From positions 1-6,709 of the forward strand of contig QHYA01000160.1 in the NCBI GenBank assembly GCA_003223995.1: a DNA stretch of 6,709 nt, written 5' to 3'. The position numbers and the translations under genes were made by a program. How positions within the stretch are numbered: position 1 is the stretch's first letter; the number at the start of each line of letters is the position of its first letter. The DNA is from Acidobacteriota bacterium. GTDB taxonomy: Bacteria; Acidobacteriota; Polarisedimenticolia; QHYA01. Of this stretch, positions 1 to 6,579 are shown piece by piece. Below the pieces are notes generated by a model. It searched no databases. It had not been told where the DNA came from and worked only from the letters and a program-made list of their open reading frames with translations.

Positions 1-2853
1 CTCGTCACGTTTGTCGCGGCAGTCGGTTCCGCCTGCCTGCTCGCCGGCAGCTTCGTCCGCATTCCCGCCGGTGAGATCGGAGCCTCGGGCAGGGGCTGGC
101 TTGGAGCAGGATGGCACCTGCGCGCTCCCTTCGTCCCCGTCGCGAGGGTGCCGGAATCGGCGACCATCGATGTCGGTCCTGTCGAGGCCGTCACGCCCGA
201 AGGATCCGCTCGCCGCCTCTCCGTGCGGCTGCGCTACCGACTCGCGGCCTCCGCCGACCCGTCACTGGCGCCGGCGGCTGCTCGTGAAGGCATCGCTTCG
301 GCTCTCCGGCCGGTGCTCGAGGAGGCTCTGGGAGCGGCTCTTCGAACGAGCCGCGTTGCCCTCGCACGGTCCGGTTGGGCATCCGATCCGATCGGTGCGG
401 CGTTCGTCCGGACGCTCGCCGGGAAGGGAATCTCCACCTCCGATCTGGACTGGCGACGGATCGACGCGTCGCCGGGTCCTCCCGTCGCCCCTCTCCTGTC
501 GTCTCGACGGCAGAAGCTCCTGATCATCGGCCTCGACGCGGCCGACTGGCAGATCGCCGATCCGCTCATCCGCTCCGGGCGCCTGCCCAACCTCGCCCGG
601 CTGGTCCACGAAGGAGCGCGGGCCCCTCTGCGTTCCTACGACCCGATGATCTCCCCTCTCATCTGGACGACCATGGCGACGGGAGTCGGGCCGGACGCTC
701 ACGGCATCGCCGATTTCACGGTCACGGCCGGCGCGACCGGCAAGACCGTGCCGATCACGAGTCGCTTCAGGAAGGTCAAGGCCCTCTGGAACATCTTCTC
801 GGACGCCGGTCTGACCTGCGGGTTCGTGGGCTGGTGGGCGTCCCATCCGGCGGAGCCCGTGCGCGGCTACCTGGTCACCGAGCTCCTCGGCTTCTCGATG
901 ATGAGGCCGGATGGGAAGGGGGGCGATGCGGGCAAGGGGATCACCTATCCGGAAGACTACTACGCGGTGATCCGACCGGAGCTGGTCCGGCCCGGCCAGA
1001 TCGGCTACGAGGAAACCTCGCGCATCCTTCATATCGACCGCGCGCAGTTCGACAGCGCCGTCGATGTCGCGCCGCCCGAGCATCCCGCGCCCGGCGCCCC
1101 GCCTCACGCCCAGGATCCGGTCTGGCTCGTGCGCAAGACTCTCGCCGCGACACGCGACTACGAGATCATCGCCCTCGATCTTCTCCGGCGCGACCTCGAT
1201 GTCGTCGCGGTTTACTTCGAGGGGATCGACATGATGGGCCACCGCTTCCAGCACTGCATGCCGCCGCGGATGGCCCTCTGTTCCGATGCGGAGTACGAGA
1301 TGAGCAGGGAGGCCGTGGCCGCTTTCTACGAGTACCAGGACGAGGTGTTTGGCCGGCTGCTTGCGGCCTCCTCCGGGCGGATGGTGCTCGTCGTCTCGGA
1401 CCACGGCTTCCGCAACGACGGCGACAGGCCGCCCGACACTCTCCCCTACACGACGAACCTGCCGGTCGACTGGCACAGGGAGTACGGGATGTTCGTCCTT
1501 TCCGGTCCCGCCGCCCGGAAGGGGGCGAGCGTCGAGAAGGCGTCCGTCTATGACATCGCCCCCACGGCGCTGTACCTGGCCGGGCTTCCTTCCGGCGAGG
1601 ACATGCGCGGGGCCGTCCTGACAGCCGCGATCGACAGCCGGTACGTCGCGGACAACCCCCCGCGCCGCATCCGCTCTTACGAGGAGATGGGGACCCCTCT
1701 TTCCGCCATCGCGGCTCCCGCCGAGGCTTCATCTCCCGAGGCGCAGGAGGAGATGCTTCGCAGCCTTCAGGGGCTCGGCTACATCGGCCCCGCGGCCGCA
1801 GAGGTCCCTGGGGCCGTCTCCGCCTCGAAGGGCACCACGGGTCCACCGGCTGCTTCTGCCTCGGCGAGCGCGGTCGGGGCGGGGAGCGAAGCCCCGAGGG
1901 TCTTCTACCACCGCAACCTCGCGACCTATTACTTGAAGGAAGGCCGCCCTGACGACGCCGAGGTGGAGCTTCTGAAGGCGAACGAGATCCAGCCCCTGCC
2001 GAAGACCTACGAGCTGCTGTCCGAGATCCGCGCCGGCCGGGGCGATGTCGATGGAGCTGTTGCGTCGCTGGAGGAAGGGCTGAACAAGTTCCCTGAGATG
2101 GACCAGGACGCCGTCCTCTGGATCGTCGATCTCCGTCTCGGACAGGGGAGCGCGGATCTCGCCTCGCAGGCGCTCGGACGCTGGCGCTCCCGGATCACGC
2201 GCCCGGCCATCGCGGCCGCTTGCGAGGGGAAGATCGCCGCGGCGGCCGGAGACGAGGAGCGCGCCATCGCCCGCTTCGTGGAGGCGCTGCAGAGCGAGCC
2301 GGATCTCTCGCAGGCCGCCCTGGCGTCGGCCCCGCTGCTGGCGGCGCGGGGGCGGCTGGCGGAGCTCGAGGAGCCGATCCGGCGAGCCCTCTCGAGGGAG
2401 CAGCGGATCGACGAGTATCAGAACCTGCTCGGCATGATCCGCCTCGAGCAGGGACGGCCCGCGGAAGCTCTGGACAGGGTCGGCAGGGCCCTCGACATCG
2501 TCCCGACGGATCCTCGCTTCCTCGAGAACTACGCCCTTGCCTCCCTCAGGGCGGGCAAGCCGCAGCTCGCCATCGAGCGCTACCGCGCGGCGCTGGGCGA
2601 TCCAAGAGCGCAAGCAGGGGTCTGGGCCGGATATGGCCGGCTGCTCGGCATGATCAGGCGCCCAGAGGAGGCGGCGCCTGCCTTCTCGAAGGCCCTCTCG
2701 ATGGGGGATAGGAGTGAGGGAACGTACGCCGGTTACGCCGCCTCGCTCCTGGAGTCCGGGCGGAGGGAGCGTTCGCGGGAGATCGTGCGCGAGGGTCTGA
2801 AGGCCTTCCCCAACAGCGCGGCGCTCAGCGCGCTCCAGCGCAGGATCGGCTGA
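1..2853 (+). CDS. SPFH-like / alkaline-phosphatase-superfamily phosphodiesterase / TPR fusion protein, 5' partial
   Basis: The frame is open from base 1, so the start codon lies upstream; 950 codons are visible (numbered from base 1). A GTG at 148 could start translation but would discard recognisable sequence. Codons 1-19 are hydrophobic, probably a membrane anchor. Codons 19-157 read like an SPFH/band-7 domain: V-R-I-P-A-G-E-I-G, then G-A-G-W-H-L-R-A-P-F, a strand ending V-R-L-R-Y-R-L, and a closing G-I-S-T-S-D-L-D-W-R-R-I. Codons 172-525 form a Phosphodiest-type alkaline phosphatase domain with all expected ligands: D179 (GLDAADW), nucleophile-position S218 (SPLIWTTMATG), D410 and H414 (DMMGH), D467-H468 (VSDHGF) and H492, then YDIAPT. 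An Ala/Ser/Gly-rich linker (about 570-632) precedes about nine TPR-like repeats (634-950). Expected activity is metal-dependent hydrolysis or transfer of a phospho-ester, probably outside the cytoplasm; the substrate is unknown. The enzyme and TPR calls are firm, and the SPFH call rests on motif reading. Confidence 0.9.
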   Translation, partial: LVTFVAAVGSACLLAGSFVRIPAGEIGASGRGWLGAGWHLRAPFVPVARVPESATIDVGPVEAVTPEGSARRLSVRLRYRLAASADPSLAPAAAREGIASALRPVLEEALGAALRTSRVALARSGWASDPIGAAFVRTLAGKGISTSDLDWRRIDASPGPPVAPLLSSRRQKLLIIGLDAADWQIADPLIRSGRLPNLARLVHEGARAPLRSYDPMISPLIWTTMATGVGPDAHGIADFTVTAGATGKTVPITSRFRKVKALWNIFSDAGLTCGFVGWWASHPAEPVRGYLVTELLGFSMMRPDGKGGDAGKGITYPEDYYAVIRPELVRPGQIGYEETSRILHIDRAQFDSAVDVAPPEHPAPGAPPHAQDPVWLVRKTLAATRDYEIIALDLLRRDLDVVAVYFEGIDMMGHRFQHCMPPRMALCSDAEYEMSREAVAAFYEYQDEVFGRLLAASSGRMVLVVSDHGFRNDGDRPPDTLPYTTNLPVDWHREYGMFVLSGPAARKGASVEKASVYDIAPTALYLAGLPSGEDMRGAVLTAAIDSRYVADNPPRRIRSYEEMGTPLSAIAAPAEASSPEAQEEMLRSLQGLGYIGPAAAEVPGAVSASKGTTGPPAASASASAVGAGSEAPRVFYHRNLATYYLKEGRPDDAEVELLKANEIQPLPKTYELLSEIRAGRGDVDGAVASLEEGLNKFPEMDQDAVLWIVDLRLGQGSADLASQALGRWRSRITRPAIAAACEGKIAAAAGDEERAIARFVEALQSEPDLSQAALASAPLLAARGRLAELEEPIRRALSREQRIDEYQNLLGMIRLEQGRPAEALDRVGRALDIVPTDPRFLENYALASLRAGKPQLAIERYRAALGDPRAQAGVWAGYGRLLGMIRRPEEAAPAFSKALSMGDRSEGTYAGYAASLLESGRRERSREIVREGLKAFPNSAALSALQRRIG

Positions 2854-2878
2854 CCTGGCTCGCCGCCGGCGCCCTCCT
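2854..2878. other. Convergent intergenic gap
   Basis: Only 25 bases separate the stop codons of two converging genes. The gap is G/C-rich (CGCCGCCGGCGCC) and has no hairpin followed by a T-run on either strand. Transcripts from the two sides probably run into each other or end by another mechanism. No gene fits here. Confidence 0.7.
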
Positions 2879-5080
2879 TCATGGCCCGCGTCCTTCGATG
2901 ATCTCCAGCAGCGGCTTCCAGAAGGCGGCGGCGAGAAGCATCAAGCCGGCGAGCGAAAGAGCCAGACCGGCCACGAGACCCGGCGGGAAATAGTCGAGCA
3001 GCAGGCGGTGCCTTCCCGCTGGCGCCGCGATCCGGAGAAGACCGGCGCTGCTGGACGAAACGGGTATTCTCTCGCCATCCATCCACCCCCTCCAGCCCTT
3101 GATGGCGTTGCGAGCGACGAGGATCCGCCCTGCAGATGAGGCGTCGAGATCGATCTCGATGCGGTAGGGTTTGATCTCCTTCCAGGCGAGGGAGCCGGCC
3201 CCCTCTTCCCACCGGACAAAGGGGAGCGGCGGGGGAAGGAGGCGATAAACGCGGACCTCCGGTCCTCCGTTCCCTGAATCCCCTCCTGCGCCTCCGCCGC
3301 CGGAGGCCGATTCCTCCGCCAGCTCCGCGCTCGCGAGCGGAGAAAGGGACACGATCCGCCGGATCCCGAGCTGTCGCATCATCGCGAGCGATCCGGCCGA
3401 GACCGGATCGGCGTGCAGGAACTGCCGGCGCTGCCCGCTCTCCTTCCAGCCCATCCGGTCGATGTCGTTCGTGGCGCCGTAGCTCACCCCCCAGCGCAGC
3501 CCCGTGAAGGGATGCAAGGCGTCCTGGAGGGAGAGGAACGGGTCGCGGCCCGCCGAGAAGTACTTCTCCATCTGGTCCTCGCCCGTATGCAGGATCGGAC
3601 CCTCAATCAGGGCCGGCAGTCGGCTCAGCAGGGCCGGCCTTCTGTCCTCCTCCTCGCACGGGCGGGTCTGCGCGATGTCCCACGTGAATCCGGCCAGGTC
3701 CACCAGCAGCACAGCGGGGATTAGGTACATGGCGACGCGCCTCCCCCGGCTGCTGGCCGCGAGCGCCGCGAGCACCAGCGACACCAGGCCCGCGGCGGCG
3801 GCCTGGACAGCCGAGACGAGCTGGGAAGCGCGCTGGGACTGGCTCAGCTCGGGGTGAGGAGAGAGGACCGCAGCGAGAGCCAGGGCGGCCAGCAGCGCCG
3901 CAGCGAAGAGAAGCGAAGGGCGCGCCGAGGTCCCCCGGGCAAGCTCCGCGAGGGCCAGCGCGCAGCAGAGCGAAAGCGCGAGGGAAGCCGGAAGGAGGAG
4001 CTTCTCCGGATAGCGAACGATCCACAGCGGCGGCATCAGCTCGTAGAGCATCCTGTAACCGGGAAGGTGACGTCCGAGCGACAGCAGCAGGGAGGCCGCG
4101 AAGACGGAGAGGCCCGCGCGCCCCCATCTGCGCCGCCAGGCGAGAGGCGCCAGGAGCAGAGGCAGCCATCCGCAGTAGATCTTCAGGATGTAGGGCAGGC
4201 CCGCATCCGACAGGCCGCCGCCCCAGAACTCGGCGGCCGCGACGCCGCAAGGGTTGCCGTGAAAGTGCGGGGCGAGCAGCTCGATCAGCCGCGCGGGATG
4301 AAGCGACCAGTAGGCCGCCGACTCGCGGAACGGAAGCCCTCCGCCTCTCCCGGTCTCCGGAAGCCAGAGCAGGGTCGGCAGCAGTTGCATGCCGCCGAGC
4401 GCGCCCGCCAGGAGAAGGATCAGCGCTCCGCGCCGCAGGTGAACCGATCGAGTCGAGGAGTTCCGGAGCCCCGCGAGCCAGAAGATCGCCAGCAAGCAGC
4501 CGGTGAGGATCTCGACCGTGGGCTCCCCGGCGAGAAGCTGTGCGGCGAGGGCGGCTCCCGCCAGACCGACCCACGCGCTCCCGCGACGCCAGGCCTGAAG
4601 CGCCAGGCCCAGCGTCCAGGGAAGCCAGCTCACCGCCACGAGAAGGTTGTAATAGTTGAGCGAAGAAAGCAGCGGTCCTCCGAAGGCGAACCCGAAGGCG
4701 GCGCACAGGGATGCGGCCGGACCGCAGTCCATCAGACGCGCCAGCCAGTAGGCTCCCAGGGCGGCCCAGAGCACGTGCCCCGCGAGGGAGAGGTTCCAGG
4801 CTGGCGCGAAGGGGAGCAGGAGGTAGAGGATGTTGCCGGGATAGAAAACGGCGTTGTTCGGGTTCGCGAGGATCGGCTGGCCCAGGTTCAGCGACGTGTT
4901 GAGAAACGGCGCCGTTCCGGACAGGAGAGAGCCGATCCAGTAACGCCGCAGCGGCTCGTGGAAGAAGAACAGATCGCGGAAGAAAAAGACGCGGCCCTGC
5001 AGGAGCGGCTGGGAGAAGAAGAGCAGCCAGGCTCCGGCGATCAGCAGAGGTCCGCCCAGGCGCCGAGGCGGAGGGATCAA
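2879..5080 (-). CDS. YfhO-like polytopic membrane protein (GT-C glycosyltransferase-like)
   Basis: This is a 733-residue protein if read from TTG 5080. It has about 11 hydrophobic segments, a long hydrophilic C-terminal region and a last membrane helix (about residues 701-721). The first loop has FFRDLFFFHEP (Asp at about residue 36) and then NPNN and FYPGN (73-83), the arrangement seen in YfhO and other GT-C-fold proteins, where an early-loop Asp is often catalytic. The tail has G-W-R-G-W-M-D-G (about 662-669) followed by a beta-rich stretch ending in PAGRH, typical of the YfhO C-terminus. Characterised YfhO proteins in Firmicutes help glycosylate envelope polymers; the substrate here is unknown. 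A Gly-rich insert lies near bases 3260-3310. The start is uncertain. TTG 5080 lacks a ribosome-binding site. ATG 5224 is in frame but lies deep in the upstream gene. ATG 5142 has a good site but is in another frame. Family call strong, start weak. Confidence 0.85.
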   Translation of the reverse strand: MIPPPRRLGGPLLIAGAWLLFFSQPLLQGRVFFFRDLFFFHEPLRRYWIGSLLSGTAPFLNTSLNLGQPILANPNNAVFYPGNILYLLLPFAPAWNLSLAGHVLWAALGAYWLARLMDCGPAASLCAAFGFAFGGPLLSSLNYYNLLVAVSWLPWTLGLALQAWRRGSAWVGLAGAALAAQLLAGEPTVEILTGCLLAIFWLAGLRNSSTRSVHLRRGALILLLAGALGGMQLLPTLLWLPETGRGGGLPFRESAAYWSLHPARLIELLAPHFHGNPCGVAAAEFWGGGLSDAGLPYILKIYCGWLPLLLAPLAWRRRWGRAGLSVFAASLLLSLGRHLPGYRMLYELMPPLWIVRYPEKLLLPASLALSLCCALALAELARGTSARPSLLFAAALLAALALAAVLSPHPELSQSQRASQLVSAVQAAAAGLVSLVLAALAASSRGRRVAMYLIPAVLLVDLAGFTWDIAQTRPCEEEDRRPALLSRLPALIEGPILHTGEDQMEKYFSAGRDPFLSLQDALHPFTGLRWGVSYGATNDIDRMGWKESGQRRQFLHADPVSAGSLAMMRQLGIRRIVSLSPLASAELAEESASGGGGAGGDSGNGGPEVRVYRLLPPPLPFVRWEEGAGSLAWKEIKPYRIEIDLDASSAGRILVARNAIKGWRGWMDGERIPVSSSSAGLLRIAAPAGRHRLLLDYFPPGLVAGLALSLAGLMLLAAAFWKPLLEIIEGRGP

Positions 5081-5094
5081 GAGGAATGGGCGCT

Positions 5095-5101
5095 GAAAGG
5101 G
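5095..5101 (-). other. Possible -1 slippery heptamer or indel site at the start of the YfhO-like gene
   Basis: Read from ATG 5142, the bases fall as C CCT TTC, the X-XXY-YYZ arrangement of a -1 slip site. Backing up one base gives CCC TTT CAG, exactly the YfhO-like frame, and would yield a product of about 754 residues. The same spot has runs of four C and three T, so a single lost base in the sequence or assembly explains it just as well. The heptamer is not a classic strong slip site. Confidence 0.3.
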
Positions 5102-5138
5102 GCGGCTCGAGAACAGCGGCTGGAGATGCTCGCAGAGC

Positions 5139-5456
5139 TCATGCCTTTTCTCCCCGGCGGACCTTGGCGATGCGAGATTCCTTTTCCTCCTCGAGCTTCT
5201 GCCGGTCCCTCCGGTAGCTCTCATCGATCTTCTCGAGGGCCTCCTCGGGATCTCCCTGGCGGAGCGCCTGCATCATCCTGGACCGATGCATGATCTCCAG
5301 CTCTGCCACCTTCGCCTCGCATTCTTGCCGGATCTCCGCGATCTTCTCCTTCTGCTCGGCCGTGACCGTGGCTGGCTCCTTCCCCTCCTCGATGTCCTTG
5401 ATGCGCAGCTTCTCCATCGCGATCTCGTAGGCGGACTTGGGTTCATCTTCCGACAT
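5139..5456 (-). CDS. Small charged, helical protein of unknown function
   Basis: This 105-residue protein begins MSEDEPKSAYEIAMEKLR and ends RRGEKA. The ATG at 5456 was chosen over an in-frame ATG at 5540 because GGAGGG at 5468-5463 sits six bases before it, and because the extra 28 residues would run across hairpin DNA. It is rich in Glu, Lys and Arg, has no signal peptide or membrane segment, and looks almost wholly alpha-helical with heptad-like stretches (EKIAEIRQECEAKVAELEIM, then EALEKIDESYRRDRQKLEEE), so a cytoplasmic coiled coil is likely. No catalytic or metal-binding motif is visible. Its TGA overlaps an ATG (ATGA, 5142-5139), suggesting translational coupling to the YfhO-like gene, though that ATG is out of frame with it. 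From memory, similar short 'SAYE-AMEKLR' proteins occur as uncharacterised genes in other bacteria; I cannot confirm this. Existence as a gene is well supported; function is unknown. Confidence 0.8.
   Translation of the reverse strand: MSEDEPKSAYEIAMEKLRIKDIEEGKEPATVTAEQKEKIAEIRQECEAKVAELEIMHRSRMMQALRQGDPEEALEKIDESYRRDRQKLEEEKESRIAKVRRGEKA
5150..5155 (-). promoter_or_regulatory. Ribosome-binding site ahead of ATG 5142
   Basis: GGGGAG lies seven bases before the ATG at 5142-5140, a near-ideal Shine-Dalgarno placement, and that ATG overlaps the stop of the 105-residue gene. The frame it opens ends after 21 codons at TGA 5079-5077, yet the YfhO-like frame runs one register away. The site therefore argues that translation of the membrane protein begins at 5142 and that a frame change occurs within the next 60 bases. 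Confidence 0.55.
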
Positions 5457-5488
5457 GGGATTCCCTCCGCGAGCGTGTTCCCACCCTG

Positions 5489-5496
5489 ATTCTATA
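5489..5496 (-). promoter_or_regulatory. Candidate -10 element for the minus-strand operon
   Basis: TATAGAAT on the minus strand is the most A/T-rich octamer in this spacer and lies about 33 bases upstream of the ATG at 5456. No convincing -35 element sits 16-18 bases further upstream, so this is a weak candidate. Confidence 0.25.
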
Positions 5497-5513
5497 ACCG
5501 GTCCGGAGTCAGG

Positions 5514-5532
5514 CGGCCCGAGATCCGGGCCG
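5514..5532. repeat. Inverted repeat, 7-bp stem
   Basis: CGGCCCG (5514-5520) pairs perfectly with CGGGCCG (5526-5532) around the loop AGATC. It lies just upstream of the candidate -10 element for the minus-strand operon, five bases from the larger hairpin. No T-run follows on either strand. Confidence 0.5.
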
Positions 5533-5537
5533 GAAGG

Positions 5538-5570
5538 CACAGGAGCGCCCCGCTAAGGGGCGCTCCTGTG
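5538..5570. terminator. Perfect 14-bp hairpin, terminator-like
   Basis: CACAGGAGCGCCCC (5538-5551) and GGGGCGCTCCTGTG (5557-5570) are perfect inverted copies around the loop GCTAA. On the plus strand the stem is followed by only TTTC, and on the minus strand by CCTTCC, so the U-tract is poor either way. The structure is as strong as a rho-independent terminator stem. However, it lies between two divergent genes, where no upstream gene obviously needs one. It could end an unseen short transcript, insulate the two promoters or bind a protein. Confidence 0.5.
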
Positions 5571-5587
5571 TTTCAGGGGGAAGTCTC

Positions 5588-5615
5588 GAGGGGGGGCTGG
5601 CGACGCGCCCCCCTC
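5588..5615. repeat. G-tract/C-tract inverted repeat
   Basis: GAGGGGGG pairs with CCCCCCTC over 8 bp across an interior of about 12 bases. Seven consecutive G on one side and six C on the other make it stable as a hairpin. No T-run follows. It is about 100 bases upstream of the crotonase gene and could lie in its leader or promoter region. Confidence 0.45.
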
Positions 5616-5714
5616 CTGATTGGCTTAAGATTACCAAGGCAGACAAGGCAGGGGGAGGGAACAGTCATTGGTGGCCGCACGAACCGTTTCCTCACGTGCA
5701 CGGGAGTTTGAAAC

Positions 5715-6473
5715 ATGGCAACGCTGAGGTTCGAACGGGAGGCCGACTTCGTGACGCTGCGGCTGGACCGGCCTCACGGCAACGCCATCAACGCCGAGAT
5801 GGTGGAGGAGCTGTCGAGAGCGCTCGCGGAGATCGAGCGGGACCCGGGCCTCCGCGGAGCGCTTCTCGCCTCGGCGCATCCGCGCATCTTCTGCCCGGGC
5901 CTCGACCTTCTGGAGCTCGCTCCTCTCGGGTGGGACGAGATGTCGGGGTTTCTCGACCGTTTCTGCGACTGCTACCGGCGCCTCTTTTCCTTTCCCAAGC
6001 CGGTCGTCGCGGCCATCGCAGGTCACGCTGTCGCGGGGGGATGCCTCCTCTCGCTGTGCGCGGACTATCGCGTGCTTCAGGCCGAAGGCGCCATGCTGGG
6101 CCTCAACGAGGTCCGGCTCGGCGTGCCTCTTCCCTGGGGGGCCGCCGTGATCGTGCGCCAGTCGGTCTTCCCCTCGAAGCTCGCCGAAGTCGTCATGCTG
6201 GGGCGGAACTTCACCGGCGAGGCGGCGGTTGCGGCGGGCCTCGCACAGGAGCTGGCGCCTGCGGGCGAGGTGGAGAAAGTGGCGCGCGAGCGTCTGGCGG
6301 AGTTCCTCTCCAAGGACCCGGCCGCCCTCGCGAGCCTGAAGGGCTCTCTGCGGGGCGAGGCCGAGCGCTCGATGCGGGAAGGGGACAGGGCCCGGGCGAA
6401 GGAGTTCCTGGACATCTGGTTCTCTCCCTCCACCCGGAAGCTCGTTGACGAAGCCGTCCGCGCCCTGCGATAG
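5715..6473 (+). CDS. Enoyl-CoA hydratase/isomerase family protein (crotonase superfamily)
   Basis: This 252-residue protein, close to the usual 250-270 for the family, starts at an ATG preceded by GGGAG with eight bases between. The crotonase landmarks are in order: the N-terminal strand VTLRLDRPHGNAIN (residues 13-26), the first oxyanion-hole segment AHPRIFCPGLDL (54-65), the second GHAVAGG (103-109), and LGLNEVRLGVPLP (128-140). Glu132 aligns with the first catalytic glutamate of enoyl-CoA hydratase and Glu158 (KLAEVVMLG) with the second, so water addition across a 2-enoyl-CoA is chemically possible. A Delta3-Delta2 isomerase or another crotonase reaction is also possible, since the FCPGLDL segment departs from the common FSAGADL. 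It is probably cytoplasmic, in fatty-acid or related acyl-CoA metabolism. No other beta-oxidation gene is in the window and it appears to be transcribed alone. Family certain; exact reaction not. Confidence 0.93.
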   Translation: MATLRFEREADFVTLRLDRPHGNAINAEMVEELSRALAEIERDPGLRGALLASAHPRIFCPGLDLLELAPLGWDEMSGFLDRFCDCYRRLFSFPKPVVAAIAGHAVAGGCLLSLCADYRVLQAEGAMLGLNEVRLGVPLPWGAAVIVRQSVFPSKLAEVVMLGRNFTGEAAVAAGLAQELAPAGEVEKVARERLAEFLSKDPAALASLKGSLRGEAERSMREGDRARAKEFLDIWFSPSTRKLVDEAVRALR

Positions 6474-6579
6474 GAGCCCGTGCGAGTTGCGCAGGTCGAG
6501 CCGTGCGGGTGTGCGGGTCATCGAGCCGGTCATCGAGCTTGACGCTCCCCATACCCCGCCGTACGATCGCCGGGCTCCC
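6474..6579. other. Short intergenic region with tandem 12-mer
   Basis: These bases lie between the crotonase stop and the lipoprotein start. They hold two adjacent near-identical copies of GGTCATCGAGCC/GGTCATCGAGCT (6516-6539) and several GTGCGGGT-like words. GGAGCCCG at 6473-6480 has its inverse CGGGCTCC at 6571-6578, too far apart for a simple terminator. No T-run is present. Confidence 0.5.

Larger units (their letters stand above)
5457..5714. other. Divergent intergenic region with three hairpins
   Basis: These 258 bases separate the start of the minus-strand operon from the crotonase gene. They hold three inverted repeats, a candidate minus-strand -10 element, a small dyad TTGG-N10-CCAA (5620-5637) enclosing CTTAAG, and a tandem 9-mer CAAGGCAGA/CAAGGCAGG (5635-5652). 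I found no convincing plus-strand promoter pair: TAAGAT at 5626-5631 is -10-like but has no -35 partner. No small ORF with a good ribosome-binding site stands out. Confidence 0.6.

Noticed and set aside
262..1476. 404-codon minus-strand open frame
   Set aside because: It lies wholly opposite the phosphodiesterase domain, whose motifs are intact; the Arg/His/Gly-rich product matches no family.
148..2853. GTG 148 as the true start of the first gene
   Set aside because: The 49 upstream codons in the same frame encode a membrane anchor and the conserved beginning of the SPFH-like domain, so the gene starts before the window.
3603..4706. 367-codon minus-strand frame overlapping the YfhO-like gene
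   Set aside because: It is an alternative frame of the same strand. The hydrophobic segments and family motifs are in the other frame; this one is Arg/Ala/Gly-rich noise.
3854..5293. 479-codon plus-strand open frame opposite the YfhO-like gene
   Set aside because: It is antisense to a clear membrane protein, and its product is a low-complexity Arg/Glu/Gln/Gly string with no domain. This is what a GC-rich coding strand produces in reverse.
5139..5540. Longer start (ATG 5540) for the 105-residue protein
   Set aside because: The extra N-terminus is Gly/Pro-rich, spans the 7-bp hairpin and candidate -10, and ATG 5456 has a strong ribosome-binding site.
5620..5637. TTGG-N10-CCAA dyad as a FadR-like operator for the crotonase gene
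   Set aside because: The arms are only four bases and the spacing does not match a known fatty-acid regulator site, so it is listed only as a feature of the spacer.
5631..6533. 300-codon minus-strand frame opposite the crotonase gene
   Set aside because: It is antisense to an enzyme with intact catalytic motifs and a good ribosome-binding site; its product is composition-driven.
6473..6578. GGAGCCCG ... CGGGCTCC inverted pair as a terminator or element boundary
   Set aside because: The 8-bp arms are about 90 bases apart in GC-rich DNA, with no T-run and no mobile gene, so chance is the simpler explanation.
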